Positions 34,512 to 43,267 of a stretch of DNA of 64,000 nucleotides are shown here, piece after piece (position 1 is the first letter of the stretch; each line of letters opens with the position of its first letter). The translations under genes were made by a program, and so were the position numbers. The stretch comes from Opitutia bacterium (GTDB lineage: Bacteria > Verrucomicrobiota > Verrucomicrobiia > Opitutales > Opitutaceae), in contig CANJLB010000008.1 in the NCBI GenBank assembly GCA_947475065.1, forward strand, positions 35,876 through 99,875, given 5' to 3'. A model generated the notes under the pieces. That model searched no databases. It was not told the DNA's origin and saw only the letters and a program-made list of their open reading frames with translations.

Positions 34512-34820
34512 TCACGCCAAGGTGATTTTCCGCCGCGTCGCATCGGGATTCGGCCGGTAGAACAGCGCCGTGTGACCTACCGCACCTGCGAGCGCGCCAC
34601 CGGATTCCCGCGTGATTTTTTCGATGAACTTGGCGCGCGTGGGCCGGTCGGCTCCGAGGAAACGGAGTTTGACGAGCTCGTGCGCCGCGAGCAGGCGGCC
34701 GAGTTCCTTGAAAAACTCGGGCGTGAGGCCGCCTTTGCCGACCTTGAGGTCGGGTTCGCGCGTCTGGCCGAGGCTGCGCAGCAAGGTTTTCTGCGCGCCG
34801 GTGAGAGGAGGGATTTCCAT
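34512..34820 (-). CDS. yhbY: YhbY/CRS1 family RNA-binding protein
   Basis: A 102-aa cytosolic protein with the CRM fold. MEIPPLTGAQKTLLRSLGQTREPDLKVGKGGLTPEFFKELGRLLAAHELVKLRFL matches the YhbY pattern, including the GxxG-type loop (GKGG) that contacts RNA, and GHTALFYRPN matches its last strand. YhbY binds pre-50S ribosomal particles in E. coli. The ATG at 34820 is the family start; the open frame reaches 34874 but the extra residues do not fit. It is convergent with the dehydrogenase gene and divergent from the KDPG aldolase gene. Confidence 0.9.
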   Translation of the reverse strand: MEIPPLTGAQKTLLRSLGQTREPDLKVGKGGLTPEFFKELGRLLAAHELVKLRFLGADRPTRAKFIEKITRESGGALAGAVGHTALFYRPNPDATRRKITLA

Positions 34821-34926
34821 GTGGCCCCATGCAAGCCAGCCCGGCGGGCGGACGCAAAGGAAATGGCAGGGCACCGCTTAGGCTCGCCTCAAGCAAGGGA
34901 CGCGGCAGGCTGCCGGATTCCGCGCC

Positions 34927-35565
34927 ATGAAAAAAGACCTCGTCCTCGCCAAAATCAAAGCTGAGAAAGTCATCGCGCTCATCCGCGCCGATTCCTCCGA
35001 CGGGCTGCTCGACTGCGCCCGGGCACTGGCGGCGGGCGGGCTGACGAGCATCGAGCTGACGATGACCACACCCGGCGCAATCGGCATGCTGACCCGGGCG
35101 TGTGCCGAGCTGCCGGATTTTCTCATGGGCCTTGGCACCGTGCTGGATGCGGCCACCGCGCGCGCCGGTGTCGCCGCCGGCGCGAAATTTCTCGTTACGC
35201 CGGTCTTCCGGCCAGAAGTCATCGCGGCCGGCCGCGAGCTGGGCGTGCCGGTCTTCGGCGGCGCGCTCACACCGACCGAGGTCGTGCAGACCTGGGAGGC
35301 CGGCGCGGACGCGGTGAAGATTTTTCCGGCAGAGTTTTTTGGCCCGGCCTATATCAAGTCGCTCAAGGCTCCGCTGCCGCACATCCCGCTGCTGCCAACG
35401 GGCGGGGTGAACGCGGGGAACGTGGGCGAGTTCCTGCGCGCCGGCGCCTGGGCGACGGCGGCGGGCAGCTCGCTCGTCGAGGCCAGGGCGCTGAAAGAAA
35501 AAAACTGGCCGGCGATCACCGCGAAGGCGCGGGTCTTCGTCGCGGCCGTGGCGGCGGCGCAGTAA
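34927..35565 (+). CDS. eda: KDPG/KHG aldolase
   Basis: A 212-aa class I aldolase that cleaves 2-keto-3-deoxy-6-phosphogluconate to pyruvate and glyceraldehyde 3-phosphate, and also acts on 4-hydroxy-2-oxoglutarate in some family members. GLGTVLDAATARAGVAAGAKFLVTP, the Schiff-base lysine in VKIFPAEFFGPAYIKSLKAPLP and the PTGGVN phosphate loop are visible. The first active-site strand is IELTMTTPGA, where the family often has VTLRTP. This enzyme would complete pectin and uronate breakdown started by GH28, KduI and KduD; the linking KDG kinase is not in the window. Confidence 0.92.
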   Translation: MKKDLVLAKIKAEKVIALIRADSSDGLLDCARALAAGGLTSIELTMTTPGAIGMLTRACAELPDFLMGLGTVLDAATARAGVAAGAKFLVTPVFRPEVIAAGRELGVPVFGGALTPTEVVQTWEAGADAVKIFPAEFFGPAYIKSLKAPLPHIPLLPTGGVNAGNVGEFLRAGAWATAAGSSLVEARALKEKNWPAITAKARVFVAAVAAAQ

Positions 35566-35726
35566 GCACGGAATTTTCCGCCGCAGATTGCACGGGCGAA
35601 AATCCGACGGCGGGGTCCGGCCGCAGAGCAAGACTTCCATGACAGCAAACCGGTTTCGCGGCATCCTCCGGGGCAAAATCCGAATGGATCCGGGCCCTCC
35701 TCCCTCCGTGGAGGGCGGCCTCAGGT

Positions 35727-36485
35727 TCACCCGATAAATTTTCTGATGTCCGGAATTTTTTTCACCCGGCGGCCGGTGGCGTCGCGGACGAGCCATGGAT
35801 CGGGGGCGGGCGTGACCTCAACCTCCTCGTCGCCCTCGGCTTCTTCCTCGTCTTCGAGCACCTTGCCGTCGGCCGTGGTGAAGATCCAGTCCGGCTCCTC
35901 GTCGAACAGGTGCGTCATGCGCCGCGCCTGGGGCTCGAGCAGGAGTGCCGGGTTGGCCACGCGGCCTTGTTTCACAAACTCGAAGAGGCACGGGAAGAAC
36001 TGTCCCTTGAAGTGCGTCTGAAAATCCGAGAGCCACTTGTTGGCCACGCCTTCGCGCCGGCTCAGCAGCACGACGTCGGCGAAGTGGACGCAGGCGTCGA
36101 ACCAGGCGAGCAGCGGCGGATTTTTTTCCGCGAGTTCGCAGTTCACGAAGCAGAGCACGCGCGCCAGCCCGCCGCCATGCGCCTCGAGCCAGGGCTTGAA
36201 CGCTTCGATCTGATCCAGTGGATCGTGCCGGCCGTCGGTCACAAAAAAAACATGGGTGGCACCCGGCGGCAGTGCGGCGGCGATGGCGCCGCTTTGTAAG
36301 GTCCAGCGGATGATGGCCCCGAGCTTGGCTTCGTTGGGATCGGAGGCCTCGCCCTCGGCCAGCAGCACGGCGGGTTGGTCACCTGTGGCGAGTCCGCCCT
36401 CTATCAAGTCGGCCAGCACCTCGCGCCGGCCCGAGCCGGCGGCGCCGAGGAGGAGATAGACGAGCGGTGACGCGGAGGAGGGCAT
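35727..36485 (-). CDS. P-loop-like protein of unknown function (CobW/HypB-like fold suspected)
   Basis: A 252-aa cytosolic protein. LVYLLLGAAGSGRREVLADLIEGGL resembles a Walker A region, but the usual Lys-Ser/Thr is Arg-Arg-Glu, so nucleotide binding is doubtful. Later strands (AVLLAEGEASDP, THVFFVTDGRHDPLDQIEAFKPWLEAH, RVLCFVNCELAE, DVVLLSRREGVANKWLSDF) follow the order of a SIMIBI GTPase. An acidic stretch (EDEEEAEGDEEVE) precedes a conserved-looking C-terminus (DPWLVRDATGRRVKKIPDIRKFI). It lies downstream of aroC on the same strand. A TTG nine bases upstream is an alternative start. Confidence 0.6.
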   Translation of the reverse strand: MPSSASPLVYLLLGAAGSGRREVLADLIEGGLATGDQPAVLLAEGEASDPNEAKLGAIIRWTLQSGAIAAALPPGATHVFFVTDGRHDPLDQIEAFKPWLEAHGGGLARVLCFVNCELAEKNPPLLAWFDACVHFADVVLLSRREGVANKWLSDFQTHFKGQFFPCLFEFVKQGRVANPALLLEPQARRMTHLFDEEPDWIFTTADGKVLEDEEEAEGDEEVEVTPAPDPWLVRDATGRRVKKIPDIRKFIG

Positions 36486-36638
36486 GGGCCGCAAAAAAGG
36501 CGGAGAAGCCGCAAAAGGGCCAAACTTTTTTTAGGTTTTGTGCGGTTGGAGCCATGCTGCCGCCGGGCCGGTGGGCCGCGTCTTGTGCTGGGATCGGCCC
36601 GGCCGCAGTGGCGGGTTCGGCGGCTGGGCCACGGTCGC

Positions 36639-37757
36639 TCAGAGCTGGAATGTCCCGCACTGAGCGCTTTGCCGCAGCCAGTGGTCGGCGAGCACGAGGG
36701 CGGCCATGGCCTCGACGATGACCACGGCACGCGGGAGTACGCATGGGTCATGTCGGCCGCGCGCGGCGAGCTCGGTCGCGGCGCCGTGGGTGTCCACGGT
36801 GTTTTGCGGGCGCATGATGGTGGCGGTGGGTTTGAAGGCCACGTTGAAAAAGATCTCTTCGCCGTTGCTGATCCCGCCCTGCACGCCGCCGGAACGGTTG
36901 GTCACGGTACGCACCCCGCCGCCGGCGCGCGGGGCGAAGGCGTCGTTGTGCTCGCTGCCCTTGAGCAGCGTGCCGGCGAAGCCGCTGCCGATCTCGAAGC
37001 CTTTGGTGGCGGGCAGCGAGAGCATGGCCTTGGCGAGGTCGGCTTCGAGCCGGTCGAACACCGGCTCCCCCAGCCCCGGCGGCACCCCCCGGATGCGGCA
37101 CGTGATGACGCCGCCGACAGAATCGCCGGCGGCACGGGCCTCCTTGATGCGGGTGATCATTTTCGCCGCTGTCTCCGGGTGGGGGCAGCGGACGGCGGAG
37201 GCCTCGACCTCCGCGAGCGTCGGAAACTGCTCCCACACCGCCGCCGGCGCGGCTAGGTCATGGATGCGCGTGACGAAAGCGCGGATTTCCACCGGCGTGC
37301 CATGCCGGGCCGCGCCACCCAGCGCGAGCAGTTTTTTCGCGACCGCCCCCGCCGCCACGCGGCCGACCGTTTCGCGGGCCGAGCTGCGCCCGCCGCCGCG
37401 ATGGTCGCGGAGGCCGAATTTGGCCTGATAAGTGTAGTCGGCATGCGAGGGGCGGAAGGCGTCGCGCATCTCGGCGTAAGCCTCGGGGCGCTGGTCGGCG
37501 TTGTGGACGAGCAACGAAAGGGGGGCGCCGGTCGTCAGGCCCTCGAACACACCGGAGAGAATTTCCACGCGATCCTCCTCCTTGCGCGGGGTGGTGATCT
37601 CGCTCTGGCCGGGCCGGCGGCGGTCGAGCTCCGCCTGGATTTCCTCGGCGGTGAGCAGGAGGCGGGGGGGGCACCCGTCCAGCACCGCACCGACGGCCGG
37701 GCCATGGCTTTCGCCCCAGGTGGTGACGCGCAGAAGGTGGCCGAAAGTGTTGGGCAT
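36639..37757 (-). CDS. aroC: chorismate synthase
   Basis: A 372-aa cytosolic enzyme that makes chorismate from 5-enolpyruvylshikimate 3-phosphate, the last shared step to aromatic amino acids, using reduced FMN. All signatures are present: [23 protein letters not shown], the FMN/substrate loop [30 protein letters not shown] and the [19 protein letters not shown] segment. The length fits the family. The ATG at 37757 gives the canonical N-terminus ([19 protein letters not shown]). It is divergent from the secretin gene, with 188 bp between the starts. Confidence 0.96.
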   Translation of the reverse strand: MPNTFGHLLRVTTWGESHGPAVGAVLDGCPPRLLLTAEEIQAELDRRRPGQSEITTPRKEEDRVEILSGVFEGLTTGAPLSLLVHNADQRPEAYAEMRDAFRPSHADYTYQAKFGLRDHRGGGRSSARETVGRVAAGAVAKKLLALGGAARHGTPVEIRAFVTRIHDLAAPAAVWEQFPTLAEVEASAVRCPHPETAAKMITRIKEARAAGDSVGGVITCRIRGVPPGLGEPVFDRLEADLAKAMLSLPATKGFEIGSGFAGTLLKGSEHNDAFAPRAGGGVRTVTNRSGGVQGGISNGEEIFFNVAFKPTATIMRPQNTVDTHGAATELAARGRHDPCVLPRAVVIVEAMAALVLADHWLRQSAQCGTFQL

Positions 37758-37945
37758 CGCCCGGCAGGGTGGGGTGGGCCGGCGGGGCCGGGCAAGTTTC
37801 AAAATCTGCAAAATCGCGGAAACGTCCCCCCGCCTTCCGCCGTCATCTGCTGCACATCGCTATTTACAAACCCGCCCGCTTGCCTCTTTCTCATCCTTTT
37901 TACTCCTCTTTCTGCCCCTTGTTTCTCCGTCAACCTCTTTCCTCT

Positions 37946-40201
37946 ATGCGTCTCCCTCGCCTGCTCCCGCTCCTCGCCCTCGCCCTCATTCCGTTGTTCG
38001 TGCGCGCCGCCGCACCGGTCCTGCCGGTGGTGCCCGCCGCGCCGGCCGCCGCGCCTACCGGGATGATCAACAAGCTCAATCTGCGTGACGCACCGGTGCA
38101 GATGGTGCTCGACCTGCTGGAGCAGTGGACCGGCAAGATCGTCCTGCGCCCGCAAACCCTGTCGGCCATCTATGTCACCATCAATATCTCCAGTCCCGTC
38201 ACGCTCAACGAGGCGATTGATGCCGTACTGAGCGCGCTGCAGGTCAACGGCATCGGCGTCGTGCCTGTGGGCGAAAAATTTCTGCTGGTGCTGAATACCG
38301 GGGGCGCGGCCAGCCTGGCGAGCCGGGCTTCGCCCGAGCTCATCAAGGGATCCACCCTCGACCTGCCCGGAAGCACCCGGATTGTGATGAAAATTTTCGA
38401 GCTCAAGTTTCTTCAGCCGGCGACCATCGCCCCGCAGGTGCAGAACACCATCATCACTCAGGGCAGCGGCCAGGCCGTGGGTATACCGGGCACCAACATC
38501 CTGGTTGTGACCGACATGCTGTCCAACGTCCAGCGCGTCGAAACCCTGCTCAAAATGCTCGATCGTCCGCTCAGCACCGATGTCGAGCCCAGGTTCATCC
38601 AGATGAAAAACGCCTCGGCCAGTGACATCAGCACCCGGCTGACGACCATTTTGGCGAATACCGGTCCGCTGGCTTCATATGCAGCGAACCTTTCGCTTTC
38701 ATTTGACGCGCGCACCAACCAGCTGATCGTCGTCGGCGTTGACGAGCAGTTTGCCCTGATCGAGAAGCTCGTGAGCAACCTCGACAAAGAGGCCATCCCG
38801 AACACCCAGACGAAGGTTTATGCGCTCAAGACCGCCTCGGCCTCGCAAGTGCTGACGACGATGCAGACGCTCATTCAAAATCAGACGCAGGCGCTCAATG
38901 CGGCGCAGCAGGCTACCAATAACAACCGTGGTCAGGGCGGAAACGCACGGGGTCAGGGTGCTGCAGGCGCAGGCGTGAACGGGGCGGGGAACCAGAATGT
39001 TCGCGGCGGCGGTGCAGCCGGTGCAGCGGCGGGCGGTGCAGCCGGTGCAGCGGCGGGTGGCGGCGCAGTGGCGGCGGGCGGCGGCGCAGCTGGGGGTGCC
39101 GGCGCAGGCGGTGGTGCGGGGGGTGCCGGGGCGGCTCCGGCCAGCGCTTCCACCACCGACTTCAGCCCTTATCTGTCGTTGGTGGCCGACGTCCGGACCA
39201 ACTCCATTGTCGTCAGCGGCACTCCGAGCGATCTCAATATTGTCGGGAAACTGATAGATTCCATTGATTTTGCCCTGCCGCAGGTGCGAATCGAGGTTGT
39301 CATTGTGGACGTGGCGCTGACCGACCAGTTTGACAGCGGCATCTCCGCCTTGGGCCTTGAAATCAAAAACGACCGGCTGGTCGGCATTAGCGGCTCCTCG
39401 ACCGGGCTCACGCTGGGCGGCGCCGTCACCTTGAGCGCGACCTCGACCACCTTCAGCCGGATCCTTGACCCCACCAAGATTGTAAGCAACACGGGCCTCA
39501 CCGGCATTGTCAGCCTCGCCACGACCCCGCGCAAGAACATGAGTAACATCGTCTCTTCGCCCACGATCCGCACCATGCATAACACGACGGGCACCATCTT
39601 TGTCGGTGAACAGCGTTCGTTTGCGAGCGGTTCGGTGACCAATGGCGGCACGGGCGGCAGCACCACCACGTTCCAACAGCTTAACATCGGTGTCACGCTG
39701 ACGGTTTTGCCGCTCATTGGTGCGGATGGCACGGTGCAGATGAGCATCCAGCAAAGCGTCACGGATTTTGTCGGCAACGATGCCAATGGCCAGCCGGTCA
39801 CCGCAACGCGCACCACGAGCTCGACGATTTCCTGCAAAAGTGAAGACATCATCGTGTTGGGCGGATTGCAGCGCACATCCAGTGACCGCTCCTCGAGCAT
39901 GCTCGGCGGCATTCCGCTGATCGGTGATTTGCTCGGCGCGAGACATTCCGGCAAGTCGCGCAATGACCTGATTTTCTTTGTGCGTCCCACGGTGACGAGG
40001 GACAGCATCGACAACCGGGCCGATGCCGTCAAAGCGACCGAATCCTTTGACAAGGACACCAAAAAGACCGTGGACCAGCTGCTGGATATCAAGTCCGCCA
40101 CGCCGGACACAACGGCTGCGCCGAAGGGGGGGGCGGCAGCCGCCCCGCCGCCGGCGGGAGTGCGCCCTGTGCCCTCCGGCTCCACGCGTCGCCCCAACTG
40201 A
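37946..40201 (+). CDS. type II secretion / type IV pilus-like secretin (GspD)
   Basis: A 751-aa outer-membrane channel protein. After a signal peptide (LLPLLALALIPLFVRAAAP) come short N domains (LRDAPVQMVLDLLEQWTGKIVLRP and repeated VETLLKMLDRPL, IEKLVSNLDKE-type N1-N3 units), a Gly/Ala-rich insert at about 330-395, and a C-terminal secretin domain with LPQVRIEVVIVDVALTDQFDSG and SEDIIVLGGLQR...GIPLIGDLLG...RNDLIFFVRPTV. The insert interrupts the N3 domain and contains an exact 24-bp duplication. Followed by GspE (10 bp) and GspF, so these form one operon. The ATG at 37946 starts the signal peptide. Confidence 0.9.
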   Translation: MRLPRLLPLLALALIPLFVRAAAPVLPVVPAAPAAAPTGMINKLNLRDAPVQMVLDLLEQWTGKIVLRPQTLSAIYVTINISSPVTLNEAIDAVLSALQVNGIGVVPVGEKFLLVLNTGGAASLASRASPELIKGSTLDLPGSTRIVMKIFELKFLQPATIAPQVQNTIITQGSGQAVGIPGTNILVVTDMLSNVQRVETLLKMLDRPLSTDVEPRFIQMKNASASDISTRLTTILANTGPLASYAANLSLSFDARTNQLIVVGVDEQFALIEKLVSNLDKEAIPNTQTKVYALKTASASQVLTTMQTLIQNQTQALNAAQQATNNNRGQGGNARGQGAAGAGVNGAGNQNVRGGGAAGAAAGGAAGAAAGGGAVAAGGGAAGGAGAGGGAGGAGAAPASASTTDFSPYLSLVADVRTNSIVVSGTPSDLNIVGKLIDSIDFALPQVRIEVVIVDVALTDQFDSGISALGLEIKNDRLVGISGSSTGLTLGGAVTLSATSTTFSRILDPTKIVSNTGLTGIVSLATTPRKNMSNIVSSPTIRTMHNTTGTIFVGEQRSFASGSVTNGGTGGSTTTFQQLNIGVTLTVLPLIGADGTVQMSIQQSVTDFVGNDANGQPVTATRTTSSTISCKSEDIIVLGGLQRTSSDRSSSMLGGIPLIGDLLGARHSGKSRNDLIFFVRPTVTRDSIDNRADAVKATESFDKDTKKTVDQLLDIKSATPDTTAAPKGGAAAAPPPAGVRPVPSGSTRRPN
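39011..39058 (+). repeat. 24-bp tandem duplication within the secretin gene
   Basis: Two consecutive 24-base units starting GGTGCAGCCGGTGCAGCGGC, differing only in the last base, encode AGAAAGG-type low-complexity sequence in the Gly/Ala-rich insert. Confidence 0.8.
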
Positions 40202-40211
40202 TTTACCCGCC

Positions 40212-41978
40212 ATGTCTGTTGCCACTTTGGATACCGCGTTGCCGCCCTCGCTGGCCGAGCGGCTCGACGAAGACAAACGTCAGGCCGTCTCCGAGACGCC
40301 GCGCGCCCGCCGCATGGTCGAGCTGGCCGCCGCCCTCGGCGAGCCCGAGGCGCAGGTGATGGAGCAGGTTGCCGCCCTCAGCGGCCTGCCCATCGCGACC
40401 AATCTGCACGCGGACATGGAGGCGATGCGCCTGTTTCCCGCCCGGCTCGTGAACGACTACCAGATGGTGCCGATCATGAGCGCCGAGCAGGTCGCCGCCG
40501 CCGAGGCGGCGGCGAAGGATGATGCGCCGCCCGCCGTCGTGGAGGACGGGGAAACGCCGGCCGCCCCGGCCGGCCCGCTGCTGGTCGCCACCGCCTGGCC
40601 GCCTGATTCGATGATGCTGGAGTGGATTGGCACCTTCACCACGCGGCCCATCGTCTGGCACCTCGGGCTGCCGGACAAGATTCACCAGATCATCATTGAC
40701 CGCTTCGGCGTGGGCTCGGGCAGTCTGGACGACGACGACGCCTACGAGCTGGAGCAGACGCAGGAAGACGCCGCCGACGATGTGGACGAGGACGCCGCCG
40801 TCGTGCGGTTCGTCACCGAGGTGATCACGCAGGCCGTGTCCGACGAGGCGACCGACATCCATTTCGAGCCGCAGGAGACGCAGCTGCGCATCCGCTACCG
40901 CGTGGACGGCCTGCTCGTCCACGTGCCTGTGCCGGACAATCTGCGCAAGTTTCAGGACGCGATCATTTCGCGCGTCAAGATCATGTCGAAGCTCAACATT
41001 TCGGAGAAGCGGCTGCCGCAGGACGGCCGCATCACCTTCCGCGCCGGCGGCGCGGTGCTCGACATCCGCGTCTCGACGCTGCCTACGATTTACGCCGAGT
41101 CCATCTCGCTCCGTCTGCTCAACAAGAAGAAGGACTCCTACGCGACGATGGAGAAGCTCGGGATGAACGCGAACGAGCAGGCGCAGATCAACGAGGTGCT
41201 GGACTACCCGCACGGCATCATTCTCGTCACCGGCCCCACCGGCTCCGGCAAGAGCACCACCCTCAACGCCTTTCTCCGCAAGATCAACTCGACCGACCTC
41301 CGCATCATCACCGCCGAGGACCCCATTGAATACGAAGTGCCCGGCGTCAACCAGACTCAGGTGAAGCCCGAGATCGGCCTCACCTTCGCCAGCGCGCTCC
41401 GCAGCATGCTCCGGCAGGATCCCGACGTCATCATGGTCGGCGAAATTCGCGACCGCGACACCGCCGACATCGCCGTGCGCGCCTCGCTCACCGGCCACTT
41501 GGTGTTCTCGACGCTGCACACCAACGACGCGCCCGGCGCCATCACCCGTTTGGTGGACATGGGCATTGAGCCCTTTCTCGTCGCCTCCGCCATCGAGCTG
41601 GTGCTGGCCCAGCGCCTCGTCCGCCGCCTCTGTACCTGCGCCGCTTTGAAGCCCATCAGCCAGGTCAAGCTCCGCGAGTCGCTTTCGGTGCTCCATGTGG
41701 ACCATGCCGAGGCCGCCAATATCACCGCGCTCAAGGCACCGGTCGGCTGCGACCGCTGCCGCGGCACGGGCTACCGCGGCCGCGTGGGCGTGTTTGAGAT
41801 TTTCCGGCTCAACAACGACGAGATCCACGAGCTTGTCCTCAAGCGCGAGAGCACGCAGGCGCTCGCCGAGTGCGCCCGCCGCCACGGGATGGTGGCGCTC
41901 GAGCACAGCGCGTGGGACAAGGTCAAGTCCGGCCTCACCACGCTCGACGAGGTGCTCCGCATCATCACGGTTGCCTGA
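40212..41978 (+). CDS. type II secretion ATPase (GspE/PulE)
   Basis: A 588-aa cytosolic hexameric ATPase that powers pseudopilus assembly. An N-terminal MshEN-like domain (VMEQVAALSGLPIATN, FPARLVNDYQMVPI) precedes the catalytic core: Walker A GPTGSGKSTTL from residue 341, the Asp box ITAEDPIEYEVPGV, Walker B RQDPDVIMVGEIRDRDTADIAV and the His box GHLVFSTLHTNDA. The zinc module is present but its first pair reads LCTC (CxC) in place of CxxC; the second is CDRC. The start at 40212 lies 10 bp after gspD. Confidence 0.93.
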   Translation: MSVATLDTALPPSLAERLDEDKRQAVSETPRARRMVELAAALGEPEAQVMEQVAALSGLPIATNLHADMEAMRLFPARLVNDYQMVPIMSAEQVAAAEAAAKDDAPPAVVEDGETPAAPAGPLLVATAWPPDSMMLEWIGTFTTRPIVWHLGLPDKIHQIIIDRFGVGSGSLDDDDAYELEQTQEDAADDVDEDAAVVRFVTEVITQAVSDEATDIHFEPQETQLRIRYRVDGLLVHVPVPDNLRKFQDAIISRVKIMSKLNISEKRLPQDGRITFRAGGAVLDIRVSTLPTIYAESISLRLLNKKKDSYATMEKLGMNANEQAQINEVLDYPHGIILVTGPTGSGKSTTLNAFLRKINSTDLRIITAEDPIEYEVPGVNQTQVKPEIGLTFASALRSMLRQDPDVIMVGEIRDRDTADIAVRASLTGHLVFSTLHTNDAPGAITRLVDMGIEPFLVASAIELVLAQRLVRRLCTCAALKPISQVKLRESLSVLHVDHAEAANITALKAPVGCDRCRGTGYRGRVGVFEIFRLNNDEIHELVLKRESTQALAECARRHGMVALEHSAWDKVKSGLTTLDEVLRIITVA

Positions 41979-41998
41979 GCCGGCCGCGCCCCCACGCC

Positions 41999-43267
41999 AT
42001 GCCGACGTTTGCCTATTCCGCCCGCACCAAAGACGGTCAGACCGTGCAGGCTGAGCTCACCGCCTCCGGCCGCCGCGAGGCGTTGCGTGCCCTCAGCTCG
42101 CGCGGCCTCACGCCGATCAACCTCAACGAGCAGAGTCTCGTGGCCGTCGCGCCGAAGACGCCGGCGGCCCGCAGCGGCTCCCGCGCGGTGGCCGCCGCCG
42201 GCACGCCCGCCGCCGCCACGGGGGCCGTCAAGCTCCGCCGCAAGCACCAGCTCGAGTTTCTTGAATCCCTGCACGACCTGACCAGCGGCGGCCTCTCCGC
42301 CGGCGAGGCGGTGCGGATGCTGGCCGCGCGTGTGAAGGATCCCGCCATGCGCGAGCTGAGTGGCGGCCTGTGGGAGCGCATCAGCGAGGGTTCGACGCTT
42401 TCGGGCGCGATGCGGGCCTATCCGCAGGTTTTCAGCGAGAACACGGTCAACCTCGTGCAGGCCGGCGAAGCCACGGGCAATCTCAACGAGGTGTTCATCC
42501 GCATCAACGCGTATCTCACCGAGCAGCGCGAGCTCCAGCGCACGGTGGCGGCTTCGCTCGCCTACCCGGTTTTTCTCGCCCTCGTGGCCGGCGGCGTCGT
42601 GCTGTTTTTCCTGTTTTTCCTGCTGCCTCGCCTCGAGGGGCTCTTCAAGTCCCTCAAGGGCGAGATGCCCACCTCGACCAAGCTGCTCATCGGCCTCTCC
42701 AACTTTGCGCTCCACTGGGGCTGGCTCGTTATCATCGTCGTTGTTTTTGGCGCGCTCGCCGCGTGGCGCTGGCGTTGCACCGATGAAGGGCGCAAGACCA
42801 GCGACGGCTGGCTCGTCCGCCTCCCGGTCTTCGGCCCATTTTTCGTCGCCCGTACCGTGCTCGCCTTCACCCAGAATCTATCGGTGCTGCTTGAAAACGG
42901 CATCACCACGGCCGACGCGCTCAGGATGACGGAGAAGCAGGTGGGCAACCGCGTGCACCGCGCCGCGTTCACCGAGGCCACCGACCACGTGCTCGAGGGC
43001 GAGGCGCTGTCCAAGGCGCTCGCGCGCACCGGCTGCTTCCCCGATCTCGTGCTCGACCAGCTCGCCGTGGGCGAGACCAACGGCAACCTCGTCCCCGGCC
43101 TCCGCAAGGTGGCCAATGGCTTCCAGCGGATGCTCAGCACACAGCTCAAGCTCTTCACCAGTGTGATCGGCAGCGCGGTGCTGCTGGCGGTGTTTGCGTT
43201 CGTCGGATTCATCGCCTATGCCATCGTGCAGGCCGTCTTCTCGATGAGCGCCGCGATCAAGATGTGA
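41999..43267 (+). CDS. type II secretion inner-membrane protein (GspF/PilC)
   Basis: A 422-aa polytopic inner-membrane platform protein. It starts MPTFAYSARTKDGQTVQAEL, the usual GspF opening, followed by two T2SSF repeats, each with a cytosolic helical bundle and membrane segments (AYPVFLALVAGGVVLFFLFFLLPRL; GSAVLLAVFAFVGFIAYAIVQAVFSM at the end). Conserved FTQNLSVLLENGITTADAL and LVQAGEATGNLNEVF are seen. No pseudopilin genes follow, so major pilins must be encoded elsewhere. Adjacent to gspE by 20 bp. Confidence 0.92.
   Translation: MPTFAYSARTKDGQTVQAELTASGRREALRALSSRGLTPINLNEQSLVAVAPKTPAARSGSRAVAAAGTPAAATGAVKLRRKHQLEFLESLHDLTSGGLSAGEAVRMLAARVKDPAMRELSGGLWERISEGSTLSGAMRAYPQVFSENTVNLVQAGEATGNLNEVFIRINAYLTEQRELQRTVAASLAYPVFLALVAGGVVLFFLFFLLPRLEGLFKSLKGEMPTSTKLLIGLSNFALHWGWLVIIVVVFGALAAWRWRCTDEGRKTSDGWLVRLPVFGPFFVARTVLAFTQNLSVLLENGITTADALRMTEKQVGNRVHRAAFTEATDHVLEGEALSKALARTGCFPDLVLDQLAVGETNGNLVPGLRKVANGFQRMLSTQLKLFTSVIGSAVLLAVFAFVGFIAYAIVQAVFSMSAAIKM

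Noticed and set aside
39011..39058. Start of a repeat array such as CRISPR
   Set aside because: Only two in-frame units without spacers, inside a coding Gly/Ala-rich region.
40203..41906. A 567-codon minus-strand open frame
   Set aside because: Exact antisense of gspE; composition is typical of shadow frames.
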